From assembly GCA_002383375.1 (NCBI GenBank), contig DFYR01000076.1, forward strand, positions 154 to 41,936: DNA of 41,783 bases, in the 5' to 3' direction. Numbering within the stretch: the stretch's first letter is position 1; each line of letters begins with the position of its first letter. The DNA is from Spirochaetaceae bacterium UBA4077. GTDB taxonomy: Bacteria > Spirochaetota > Spirochaetia > Treponematales > Rectinemataceae. Position numbers and translations under genes: made by a program. Positions 15,398-23,005 of this stretch are shown in pieces. Under the pieces are notes generated by a model. It was not told the origin of the DNA and made no database searches. It saw only the letters and a program-made list of their open reading frames with translations.

Positions 15398-15716
15398 GTC
15401 TAATATAGTGAGTACATGACGATAACATTATACTCAATCTTTTTGCTTTACCTGGTTTTATCGGCTGGCGAATGCTTATGGGTTTGAATAAACTATCCAA
15501 GGCAAATCGCTGAATGTGCCATATATGTTGATCGCGGCGACATTTGTCAGTTAATTGTAAGACCTAAACCCGTAAAAGCTTGAAGGTGAAAAACATCCGG
15601 ATACCTTTTATGAAAGTGTACGATGTATCCGGATATTTTCACGTTGTCAGATGGTATCCAGTCTCGGCTTTTACCCTATCGATCCTGACTGTCCTGTTAT
15701 CCTGTCCTTCTCGGGA
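15398..15716. other. Non-coding region between AAA ATPase and livF
   Basis: There is no credible gene in these 319 bp. The only clear structure is the inverted repeat at 15586-15642. A short direct repeat around 15687-15708 (CTGTCCTGTTATCCTGTCC) is also visible, of unknown meaning. Confidence 0.6.
15586..15642. repeat. Inverted repeat with twin ATCCGGAT sites
   Basis: The left arm (15586-15604) reads GTGAAAAACATCCGGATAC. The right arm (15625-15642) is its reverse complement apart from one base change and one missing base. The loop is 20 nt and contains CTTT/AAAG. Each arm holds the self-palindrome ATCCGGAT, with the copies 32 bp apart. On the minus strand the last arm is followed by TTTTT, so it could end livF transcription; a mobile-element end or twin operator is also possible. 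Confidence 0.6.
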
Positions 15717-16421
15717 TCAGACGCCCAGGTATGCTTCCCGCACCCTGGGATCTTGGGCGATTTCCTTGGCCGGGCCGTGGAGGGTTGTGTAACCCACCTC
15801 CAGCACATAGGCAAAGTCGGCGATATCCAGGGCTTCGGCGGCGTTTTGTTCGACCAGGAGTATTGTGGTACCCTTCTTGTTGATGGCCAGGATTTGGGAA
15901 AAGATTTCGTCTACCAACACAGGTGCCAAGCCCATGGAAGGCTCGTCCAGCAACAGGATTTTGCCGCCGGTGACGATTCCCCTGCCCACGGCCAGCATCT
16001 GCTGCTCGCCGCCCGAGAGGGTGCCGCCCAGCTGCGCCGCCCTTTCCTTGATCCTGGGGAAGAGCTCGAAGACTTCCTCGATGCGATCTTTAACTAGCTT
16101 CTTGTCCTTGATGGTCCAGCCTGCCAGTTCCAGATTTTCGCGTACCGTGAGGGTGGGGAAAATCTTGCGGCCTTCGGGAACGTGGCTGATACCCAGGGGA
16201 ACCATCTTGTGGGCTTCCCGGTTGGTGATGTCCACGCCGTCCAGCACGATGCTGCCGCCTGAAGTTTTCTCCAGCCCCGAGAGGGCGCGCAGTGTCGTGG
16301 TCTTGCCCGCGCCGTTAGCGCCGATCAAGGTGACGATCTTACCGTCGGGCACCTCGAAGGACACGTCCTTTATGGCTTCGATCTTGCCGTAGTTAACCTT
16401 TAAATTCTTTACGACTAGCAT
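15717..16421 (-). CDS. livF: Branched-chain amino-acid ABC transporter ATPase LivF
   Basis: This 234-residue ATPase has Walker A GANGAGKTTT, signature LSGGEQQMLAVGRG and Walker B ILLLDEPSMGLAP, at the size of LivF. It shows family features such as GISHVPEGRKIFPTLTVREN. With LivG it powers import of leucine, isoleucine and valine or related amino acids through LivHM. It is the last gene of the minus-strand operon livKHMGF; its ATG shares one base with the livG stop. Substrate range in this family is broad, and amides, urea or other amino acids are possible. Confidence 0.93.
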   Translation of the reverse strand: MLVVKNLKVNYGKIEAIKDVSFEVPDGKIVTLIGANGAGKTTTLRALSGLEKTSGGSIVLDGVDITNREAHKMVPLGISHVPEGRKIFPTLTVRENLELAGWTIKDKKLVKDRIEEVFELFPRIKERAAQLGGTLSGGEQQMLAVGRGIVTGGKILLLDEPSMGLAPVLVDEIFSQILAINKKGTTILLVEQNAAEALDIADFAYVLEVGYTTLHGPAKEIAQDPRVREAYLGV

Positions 16422-17191
16422 CAGGCGCCCCGCTTTCCAAGGTAGGCTTCCAAGACCCTGGGTTCCTTGGCAACCGCTTCGGGTATGCCCTCGGCGATGG
16501 TCTCTCCAAAGTCTATGACCTTGATGTACTCGCAGATTCCCATGACGACCTGCATGTGATGTTCTATAAGAAAGACGGTCACCTTGAATTCATTTCGTAT
16601 GTGGGTGATAAGCCCCATCAACTCCTCGACTTCCTTGGGGTTCATGCCCGCCGCGGGCTCGTCGAGCAGTAAAAGCTGGGGCTTAGTCGCCAGAGCGCGG
16701 GCGATTTCCAAACGCCTAAGCTCTCCATAGGGGAGGTTCTTGGCGTTTTCTTTAGCCCGATGGGAAAGATGCATCAGGTCCAAAAGCTCCAACGATTCCT
16801 TTTTAATAGCTATTTCTTCGTTCATGAAGGAAGGCAGACGAAGCACCGAGGTGGCCAGGCTCGACTTAGATCCGAAGTGCTTGGCGATTTTTATATTATC
16901 CAGGGCTGTGAGGCTGGAGAATATGCGCAGGTTCTGGAAGGTCCTAGCGATCCCTGACTGGACAATCTTATAGGGCTTGGCGCCGGTGATATCCTTGTCC
17001 TTGAAGAATACCTTGCCCTCGGTGGGGCTGTAGATGCCGGTTATAAGATTGAAGATCGTGGTCTTGCCTGAACCGTTGGGTCCTATGAGGCCGTAGATAA
17101 TCCCTTCGGGGATATCGTAGCTGAAATTGGAGACGGCCTTGAGACCACCGAAGAAGTGGGTCATCCCCTTGATGGAAAGCAGCGCCGGCAT
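16421..17191 (-). CDS. livG: Branched-chain amino-acid ABC transporter ATPase LivG
   Basis: The start is placed at ATG 17191 (MPALLSIKGMTHFFGG). A GGAGGTGGAG ribosome site sits inside the end of livM and the ATG shares a base with the livM stop. A longer reading from 17302 only adds out-of-family sequence overlapping livM. The 256-residue protein has Walker A GPNGSGKTTIFN, the LivG-type insertion (SSLATSVLRLPSF), signature LPYGELRRLEIARAL and Walker B LLLLDEPAAGMNP. It forms the ATPase pair with LivF on the inner face of the membrane. Confidence 0.93.
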   Translation of the reverse strand: MPALLSIKGMTHFFGGLKAVSNFSYDIPEGIIYGLIGPNGSGKTTIFNLITGIYSPTEGKVFFKDKDITGAKPYKIVQSGIARTFQNLRIFSSLTALDNIKIAKHFGSKSSLATSVLRLPSFMNEEIAIKKESLELLDLMHLSHRAKENAKNLPYGELRRLEIARALATKPQLLLLDEPAAGMNPKEVEELMGLITHIRNEFKVTVFLIEHHMQVVMGICEYIKVIDFGETIAEGIPEAVAKEPRVLEAYLGKRGA

Positions 17192-18183
17192 CACTCCACC
17201 TCCTTGAGCCTGATGAGCTTGGATTCCTTGGTGCCCATGAGGCCCTCGGTTTTGAACAGCATGATGAAGATGAGGAGGAGGGAATAGACGACCATGCGCC
17301 ATTCACCTCCGATGGGAAGGCCCGTGGCGTCGGCTATGGCGCGTATGCCGATGCGTAGACCCTCGGAGAGGAAGGTGAGGGCGAAGGCAGCTATCGTGGA
17401 GCCGGTGATGGAACCCACGCCACCTGCGTAAATCATGATGAGTACTTCCACTGATTTGATGAATCCAAACTGGGTGGGGTGGGCCATCTGCAGAAGGTGG
17501 GCGAAAAGACCGCCGGCTATACCTGCGAAGAAGGCACCGATCACGAAGGCGAGTACCTTGTAGCGGGTAGTGTTGACTCCCACAAGTTCAGCCGCCAGTT
17601 CATTTTCCCGCACCGCCAGCATAGCCCGACCGTGGGAGGATTCCACCAAGTTGCGGATGACGACGATGGTGATCAAAGCGGCGATGGTGATGGTGGTGAA
17701 ATTGGAGAACTTCGGTATGCCCAGAAGGCCGCGGGGCCCGCCGACATAGTCGATATTGTTGAAGACGGTCCTGATTATTTCGCCGAAGCCCAGGGTGACG
17801 ATGGCGAGGTAGTCGCCCTTGAGGCGGAGCGAGGGAAAGCCGATGAGGAAGCCTACGACGGCGGCGGCCAATCCTCCTGCGACAATGGCGAGTATGAAGA
17901 TGAGCATGCCGTTGGGGCTGGAGGGATTAATCTTGAACACCAATGTGGAGATGGTGCCCGAAACATAGGCGCCCACACCTGCAAAGCCCATATGGCCTAG
18001 GGAGAACTGGCCGGTGATGCCGTTGATCAGGTTGAGGCTTACAGCCAGGATGACGTAGATGAGTGACTGGTTGATTATGTGGAGAATATAGCCGTTCATG
18101 ATCTCCGTGCTGTAGAGAATCTGTATGGCGGCATAAAACGCGATGACGAAGATCAATAATTTAGGTAGATTGAATTTTTTCAT
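17191..18183 (-). CDS. livM: Branched-chain amino-acid ABC transporter permease LivM
   Basis: This 330-residue polytopic membrane protein has LivM hallmarks: GQFSLGHMGFAGVGAYVSG near residue 60, FPSLRLKGDYLAIVTLGFGEI, and GLFAHLLQMAHPTQFGF. It forms the translocation pore with LivH. It begins 9 nt after livH, and its stop overlaps livG. The C-terminal tail (MLFKTEGLMGTKESKLIRLKE) is normal for the family. Confidence 0.93.
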   Translation of the reverse strand: MKKFNLPKLLIFVIAFYAAIQILYSTEIMNGYILHIINQSLIYVILAVSLNLINGITGQFSLGHMGFAGVGAYVSGTISTLVFKINPSSPNGMLIFILAIVAGGLAAAVVGFLIGFPSLRLKGDYLAIVTLGFGEIIRTVFNNIDYVGGPRGLLGIPKFSNFTTITIAALITIVVIRNLVESSHGRAMLAVRENELAAELVGVNTTRYKVLAFVIGAFFAGIAGGLFAHLLQMAHPTQFGFIKSVEVLIMIYAGGVGSITGSTIAAFALTFLSEGLRIGIRAIADATGLPIGGEWRMVVYSLLLIFIMLFKTEGLMGTKESKLIRLKEVE

Positions 18184-18192
18184 CTCGTTCCC

Positions 18193-19104
18193 CTATATTT
18201 TGTCGGCGAACTTTTCGCCCAAGAGACCGCGGGGCCTCACAAGGAGAACGACAATGAGAATCGCGAAGGCAATGCCCTCTCCGATGAGGGAGTTGTACGC
18301 CGAGGCGAAGGTTTCGGCCAAGCCCATGATATAGGCGCCCAGCACGGCGCCGGGTATGTTGCCGATTCCTCCGAGGACGGCGGCGATGAAGGCTTTGAGG
18401 CCCGGTTGTATGCCCATATAGGGCACGATACGAGGATAGGTCATGCCTGCCAAGAGTCCCGCGGCGCCCGCGAAGGAACCTCCGATAAGGAAGGTGAAGG
18501 CAATTACCTTTTCGATATCGATACCCATGAGCCGAGCGGCATCCTTGTCCTGGGACACGGCCCGCATTGCCATGCCCAGGGTGGTTTTCTTTATAAGGAG
18601 GGTGAGGCCTACCATGAGCACTGCGGCTATGACGATATCGATGATTACGTAATTGGAAATGACCGCATTGCCCAAATTGATGTTCACCCTGGGGAGAATG
18701 TCGGGGAAGGATCGATAGGAAGGGCCCACCACTGGAAGAGCGGAGAGGAAATATTCCAGGAACATGGAAACGCCGATAGCCGTTATGAGAGAGGACAGTT
18801 TCGGCTTGTATCGCAGGGGTTTATAGGCAAGACGATTGGTTAAAAGGGCGATGAGGCCGCCAGCCGCCATGGAGGCGATGAGGACGACGAAGGCCATCAG
18901 ACCGGTTTTGCCCACAAAAAGTGCGTTAAAGGCGAAAAAAACTCCGTATGCCGCGTAAGCGCCGAGCATGTAAAAATCGCCATGGGCAAAATTGATGAGG
19001 CGCACTATGCCGTACACCATGGTGTAGCCGAGGGCGATCAGTGCGTAGATCGAACCTACTTGGAGACCATTAACGATCTGTTGGGCGTTGAATATTGCTC
19101 CCAT
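18193..19104 (-). CDS. livH: Branched-chain amino-acid ABC transporter permease LivH
   Basis: This 303-residue membrane protein has LivH features: GLQVGSIYALIALGYTMVYG at the N-terminus, LINFAHGDFYMLGAYAAY, and GIQPGLKAFIAAVLGGIGNIPGA near the C-terminus. It pairs with LivM. The start at 19104 has GGAAAGGAA-like purines upstream. It is separated from the binding-protein gene by 183 bp that carry two hairpins, in contrast with the tight packing of the rest of the operon. Confidence 0.93.
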   Translation of the reverse strand: MGAIFNAQQIVNGLQVGSIYALIALGYTMVYGIVRLINFAHGDFYMLGAYAAYGVFFAFNALFVGKTGLMAFVVLIASMAAGGLIALLTNRLAYKPLRYKPKLSSLITAIGVSMFLEYFLSALPVVGPSYRSFPDILPRVNINLGNAVISNYVIIDIVIAAVLMVGLTLLIKKTTLGMAMRAVSQDKDAARLMGIDIEKVIAFTFLIGGSFAGAAGLLAGMTYPRIVPYMGIQPGLKAFIAAVLGGIGNIPGAVLGAYIMGLAETFASAYNSLIGEGIAFAILIVVLLVRPRGLLGEKFADKI

Positions 19105-19204
19105 TCTGGGCTTTCCTTTCCGTAAATCCCGGCATCGAAAGGCTGGAACTCACGCGCGTAGTACTACTATGCCTTGTTGATCGGCCCTTTGTCGAGCAAG
19201 GCAG

Positions 19205-19239
19205 AGCCGCCTAGCCATAAAAAATGGCTAAAGGCGGCT
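19205..19239. other. 14-bp stem-loop (second hairpin after livK)
   Basis: The arms are AGCCGCCTAGCCAT (19205-19218) and ATGGCTAAAGGCGGCT (19224-19239), fully paired apart from a 2-nt bulge, with a 5-A loop. It lies between livK and livH and probably acts as a stabiliser or attenuator of the mRNA. Confidence 0.65.
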
Positions 19240-19275
19240 AAAAAATGAGGAGGGAGAGCGGATATGCCCCCCTCC
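19240..19275 (-). terminator. Attenuator-like hairpin directly after livK
   Basis: On the minus strand, GGAGGG (19275-19270) pairs with CCCTCC (19254-19249), followed by TCATTTTTT ending at 19240. A partial terminator here would let livK be made in excess over livHMGF, which is normal for binding-protein operons. Confidence 0.5.
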
Positions 19276-19287
19276 GTTCGTCATTGA

Positions 19288-20403
19288 TCAGGGATTGACC
19301 GTGGTCTTGAAAACCTGCTTGCCGTCCTTCATTTCGATGATGACCGCGGCCTTGATGGGGTTGCGGTTGGCATCGAAGGTAACCTGGCCGGAAACGACGT
19401 TCAGGTTGGTGGTCTTGAGGGCGTCACGGATGGCCGAGCCCTTGGTGGAACCGGCGCGCTTGATGGCGTCGAACATGATATTGGCCGCGTCATAGGCGAG
19501 GGTCGCCAGGGCGTCTGGCTCCGCGCCGAATTTGGCCTTGTACTTTTTGACGAACTCCTGGACTATCGGCCTGGGGTCCGCGGCAGCGTAGTGGTTGGTG
19601 AAGTAGCCGTTATTCACGGCATTGCCGCCGATCTTGACCAGGTCGGGGGAGTCCCAGCCGTCGCCGCCGACCATTGGGCCGGTGAAGCCAAGCTCGCGGG
19701 CCTGTTTGGCGATAAGGCCGACGTCGTTATAGTAATCCGACACATAGAGCACATCGGGCTTGCCGGCCAGAATCTTGGTGAGCTGGGCCTTGAAGTCCGT
19801 GGCGCCGAATGGATGACCTTCGAAGGCTACAACCTGGCCGCCCAGCTTGAGGAACTGCGCCCTGAAGTTTTCCGCCAGGCCCTTGGTGTAGTCGTTGCCT
19901 ATATCGAAGAGGGCCGCGGCTTTCCTGGCTCCCAGATCCTTGAAGGCGAAATTAGCGCCCACGGTGCCCTGGAAGGGGTCGATAAAGCAGGCGCGGTAGA
20001 TGTAGTCGCCTACCTTGGTAACCATCTCATTGGTCGATGTGGGGCTTATCATGGGAACGCCTGCAGCCTGGGCTATGGGGGCTCCGGCCAGGGTTACCTT
20101 GGACATTACCGTGCCTATTATGGCCACAACGTTGTCCTGCTGGATCAGCTTGGTGTAGACGGTGGCGCCTTCCGCGGGATCGCCCTTATCGTCCTCGAAG
20201 ATAACGCGAACCTTTCTGTTGTTGAAGAGGCCGCCCTTGGCGTTCCACTCCTCGGCGGCGAGCATGACGCCGTTTTTAGTGGATACACCGAAGGTTGCTG
20301 CTTCGCCTGTAACTGGACCTACTCCTCCGACCTTGATGTCCTGGGCGGTGACTAGGGTTGCCGCAACGAAGGCCAGCACCAGAATGAGGGAAAGACGTTT
20401 CAT
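19288..20403 (-). CDS. livK: Branched-chain amino-acid ABC transporter binding protein LivK-like
   Basis: This 371-residue secreted protein has a signal peptide (MKRLSLILVLAFVAATLVTAQ) and a periplasmic-binding fold of the Leu/Ile/Val type: IKVGGVGPVTGEAATFGVS, then FEDDKGDPAEGATVYTKLI, then PMISPTSTNEMVT. AAGGAGG precedes the ATG. There is no lipobox, so it is free in the periplasm. It is the first gene of livKHMGF. The related ligands amide, urea and aromatic amino acids cannot be excluded. Confidence 0.92.
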   Translation of the reverse strand: MKRLSLILVLAFVAATLVTAQDIKVGGVGPVTGEAATFGVSTKNGVMLAAEEWNAKGGLFNNRKVRVIFEDDKGDPAEGATVYTKLIQQDNVVAIIGTVMSKVTLAGAPIAQAAGVPMISPTSTNEMVTKVGDYIYRACFIDPFQGTVGANFAFKDLGARKAAALFDIGNDYTKGLAENFRAQFLKLGGQVVAFEGHPFGATDFKAQLTKILAGKPDVLYVSDYYNDVGLIAKQARELGFTGPMVGGDGWDSPDLVKIGGNAVNNGYFTNHYAAADPRPIVQEFVKKYKAKFGAEPDALATLAYDAANIMFDAIKRAGSTKGSAIRDALKTTNLNVVSGQVTFDANRNPIKAAVIIEMKDGKQVFKTTVNP

Positions 20404-20460
20404 AAATCCTCCTTGGAGCTGCGCTCCGGTATATCGTAGCCGCAGTCTCTGTATTGTCTG

Positions 20461-20489
20461 ATAGAAACCTACCTTAAGCCGGAAGTCAA
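20461..20489 (-). promoter_or_regulatory. Candidate liv operon promoter
   Basis: On the minus strand: TTGACT (20489-20484), 17-nt spacer, TTCTAT (20466-20461). The start would be about 50 nt before the livK ATG. Confidence 0.45.
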
Positions 20490-20506
20490 TATTTATTCAA
20501 AAAAAT

Positions 20507-20535
20507 TTGACAAAATCTTGATATCGTGCTACAAT
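20507..20535 (+). promoter_or_regulatory. Near-consensus sigma-70 promoter facing rarD
   Basis: TTGACA (20507-20512), 17-nt spacer, TACAAT (20530-20535). It is one of the best promoter matches in the window, yet the first start codon is about 165 nt downstream. The transcript would have a long AT-rich leader or be a small RNA. Confidence 0.55.
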
Positions 20536-20541
20536 CAGCCC

Positions 20542-20573
20542 TTAAATTTTGATACTGCTGTTTTAAATTTTGA
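20542..20573 (+). repeat. Two TTAAATTTTGA direct repeats, 21-bp period
   Basis: Copies at 20542-20552 and 20563-20573 lie two helical turns apart, immediately downstream of the promoter at 20507-20535. This spacing suits two regulator dimers bound on one face of the DNA. Confidence 0.55.
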
Positions 20574-20674
20574 AATAATTGTAGTATGTAACGTTTTTTA
20601 CGATAACCGTACATAAAAATACCGAAATAATTTACATAGTATAAATATCCAGAAAGCGCTGACGGCTCGAGGAC

Positions 20675-20703
20675 TCGACGAGAAAAGCCCGAAAGCGTAA
20701 TAT
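20675..20703 (+). promoter_or_regulatory. Possible second rarD promoter
   Basis: TCGACG (20675-20680), 17-nt spacer, TAATAT (20698-20703). The -10 ends 7 nt before an in-frame ATG at 20711, which would give a leaderless rarD message. Confidence 0.3.
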
Positions 20704-21631
20704 GCGGAGCATGCAAGCCGTCAGCAGTAAACCCGAACCTCAGCACAGGCGCTCACTCGAGACCAGAGGAACTCTGGCGGCCTTCGCCGCCTATGGAATG
20801 TGGGGACTCTTCCCCCTTTACTGGAAGCAGCTCAAGCATGTCGAATCCATGCAGATCCTCGCCCACAGGATTCTCTGGGCAGCGGTATTCTGCTTTATAT
20901 TGATGCTTGCATGGAAGCGCTTTCCCGAGATCGGCAAGCTCGTCAAGCAAAAGAAAAAGTTTTTCCTCGTGTTCCTGGCTTCCATCGTGGTTACCGCGAA
21001 CTGGGGGCTATATATCTGGGCGGTGAATATCGGCAGGGTCGTGGAATCAGCCTTGGGGTACTACATAAATCCCCTGGTTTCGGTTTTGTTAGGCGCCCTT
21101 TTCTTCAAGGAGAAGGTAGACCCCTGGACGAGGCTGGCTGTAGCCTTGGCTACTGCGGGCATCGTAGGCGCGGCCATACTCTATGGTTCCGTGCCCTGGG
21201 TGAGCCTTTTGCTGGCTGTCACCTTTGCGGCGTACGGGGCGCTCAAAAAAAAGGTGGGAATCGAGCCTTTGATAAGCCTGGCGGTGGAAACCTTCATCGC
21301 CGCGCCCTTCGCGCTGGCCTTCCTACTCTTCCGCCAAGCAGCCGGGGCGGGCGCTTTCTGGAACGACGGAGTTCTGACGACAATCCTACTCACCATGGCC
21401 GGCGTAGTCACGGCGGTGCCGCTCTTCTTTTTCGCCCAGGCGGCTAACAGCATAAGTCTTCAGAAGATGGGATTCATCCAGTACGTATCGCCCTGCGGCC
21501 AGCTCTTTATCGGCGTGGCGATCTACGGAGAAAAACCTACAGCCGCCCTGCTCATGGCCTTCGCGGGGGTGATTTCTGCTGTCCTCATCTACCTATTTAC
21601 CAGAAAAAGGATCCCACGAATCTCGAGGTAA
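20702..21631 (+). CDS. rarD: EamA-family transporter, RarD-like
   Basis: The 309-residue inner-membrane protein has about ten hydrophobic segments in two EamA repeats. It carries RarD hallmarks: AAYGMWGLFPLYWKQLKHV near the N-terminus, NWGLYIWAVNIGRVVESALG with YYINPLVSVLLG, and LQKMGFIQYVSPCGQLFIG. It is a drug/metabolite-type exporter of unknown substrate. The ATG at 20702 has no ribosome site; ATG 20711 is an alternative start behind a TAATAT box. It is divergent from livK and convergent with hutI. Confidence 0.87.
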   Translation: MRSMQAVSSKPEPQHRRSLETRGTLAAFAAYGMWGLFPLYWKQLKHVESMQILAHRILWAAVFCFILMLAWKRFPEIGKLVKQKKKFFLVFLASIVVTANWGLYIWAVNIGRVVESALGYYINPLVSVLLGALFFKEKVDPWTRLAVALATAGIVGAAILYGSVPWVSLLLAVTFAAYGALKKKVGIEPLISLAVETFIAAPFALAFLLFRQAAGAGAFWNDGVLTTILLTMAGVVTAVPLFFFAQAANSISLQKMGFIQYVSPCGQLFIGVAIYGEKPTAALLMAFAGVISAVLIYLFTRKRIPRISR

Positions 21632-21672
21632 ATGCATTGAAGCGTGTGGCAGTTCGGTTGAAGCGAGACGGG

Positions 21673-21712
21673 CGAGCTTGTTTGGCGCTGTTTTTCTAAT
21701 CGTCTAAGCTCG
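21673..21712. terminator. Possible terminator stem between rarD and hutI
   Basis: CGAGCTT (21673-21679) pairs with AAGCTCG (21706-21712) across a 26-nt loop that contains TTTTT. It lies in the convergent gap. The long loop makes it weak evidence. Confidence 0.25.
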
Positions 21713-21739
21713 TGTACACATACCAGCCCCTCATCGGAA

Positions 21740-23005
21740 TTATCGTGTGTAGACTAGTACTCCATTCTTAATTGTATTCACCACAAGGTTCATGCCGCTG
21801 TGATACGCCAGATGGGAAGCTTCGGGAGCATCCAGGACAAGGATGTCGCCGGCCTTGCCGACTTCCAACGAGCCTATTTTATCTGCCCTGCCCAGGGCGG
21901 CCGCGCCGTTGAGGGTAAGGGCGCAGAGGGTTTCGGCGAAGCTCAGGCCCAGGTAGAGCGTGGCGATGGCGAAGATGAGGGGAATGGACTGACTGTAACA
22001 GGAGCCTGGGTTGAGGTCGGATGCGAGAGCCACAGCGAGCCCTTTATCTATCATGCCCCGGGCATCGGCGTAGGGTTCCTTGAGCACGAAGGCGGTGAGG
22101 GGCAGGCAGACGGCGATGACGCCTGCGGCGGCCATGGCGGACAGGTCTTCCTTGGACGACTTGAGCAGGTGTTCGGCGCTTATGGCACCAAGGGAGGCGG
22201 CGAGGCCGGCGCCGCCCAGGGGCTGGATTTCGTCGGCGTGAATCTTGAGCCCCAGGCCGAGGGCTTTGGCGGCTTGCAAGTAGCGTCGGGAATCCTCGAG
22301 TTCGAAGACGCCCTTTTCACAGAAGATGTCGGCGAACTCGGCCAGGCGCCGCCCTGCCACCTCGGGCAGTACCTTGTCGATGACAAAGTCGATATACTCT
22401 CCGGCCCTGCCGGAAAATTCCCGGGGCACGGAGTGGGCGCCCATGAAGGTACGGACAATGTCCACCGGCTGCATGGCGTCCAGGGCGGCCATGGCCTGCA
22501 GCTGGCGCAGCTCCGTGGTTTTGTCCAGGCCATAGCCTGACTTGCCCTCCACGGTGGTGATGCCCTGGGCGAGCATGGCCGAGAGTCTCTGCCTGCCCAG
22601 AGCGAGAAGGTCTTCAAAACTAGCATCCCTGGTGGCTTCGGTGGTCCGGCCGATGCCTCCTCCCCGACGGTGGATTTCCATATAGGGAAGCCCTTCTGCC
22701 CGCCAGAAAAACTCATCGGCCCTGAAGCCTGCGAAGAGAAAGTGGGTGTGGCAGTCCACGAAGCCGGGGACGCAGGTTTTACCGCCGGCGTCCAGGAGAG
22801 GATAGTCGCCGGCGCGGGCTTTTTTGAGGGCCGCTTCATAGTCGGGGCCTTCCTGGACGCCGGCGTAGGCGATGATACCGTCCTCCACGAGAATGGAGGC
22901 ATGGCTGAGCAGCTGGAGGCGCTTCATCTCGGGGCCGCGTTGCGGTCCCCTGCCCTGAGGCGTGGCAAGCTGGCCAATGTTGACGATGAAGAGATCGCCT
23001 CTCAT
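21740..23005 (-). CDS. hutI: Imidazolonepropionase
   Basis: This 421-residue amidohydrolase hydrolyses 4-imidazolone-5-propanoate to N-formimino-glutamate in histidine breakdown. Metal-binding HxH is in FVDCHTHFLFAG. Substrate/metal residues appear in ISAEHLLK, in KIHADEIQPLGGAGLA and in ASDLNPGSCYSQS. The N-terminus, VNIGQLATPQG, is typical of HutI. The ATG overlaps the stop of the PPi-PEPCK gene (23002-23005), so the two are translationally coupled. HutH lies two genes upstream. Urocanase and the formimino-glutamate step are not in the window. Confidence 0.93.
   Translation of the reverse strand: MRGDLFIVNIGQLATPQGRGPQRGPEMKRLQLLSHASILVEDGIIAYAGVQEGPDYEAALKKARAGDYPLLDAGGKTCVPGFVDCHTHFLFAGFRADEFFWRAEGLPYMEIHRRGGGIGRTTEATRDASFEDLLALGRQRLSAMLAQGITTVEGKSGYGLDKTTELRQLQAMAALDAMQPVDIVRTFMGAHSVPREFSGRAGEYIDFVIDKVLPEVAGRRLAEFADIFCEKGVFELEDSRRYLQAAKALGLGLKIHADEIQPLGGAGLAASLGAISAEHLLKSSKEDLSAMAAAGVIAVCLPLTAFVLKEPYADARGMIDKGLAVALASDLNPGSCYSQSIPLIFAIATLYLGLSFAETLCALTLNGAAALGRADKIGSLEVGKAGDILVLDAPEASHLAYHSGMNLVVNTIKNGVLVYTR

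Noticed and set aside
15687..15708. Short direct repeat CTGTCCTGTTATCCTGTCC as a CRISPR or iteron
   Set aside because: Only one imperfect pair, no regular spacing and no dyad; not enough to call.
17192..17302. Extended N-terminus for livG
   Set aside because: The 37 extra residues overlap livM, do not resemble LivG, and a good ribosome site stands before ATG 17191.
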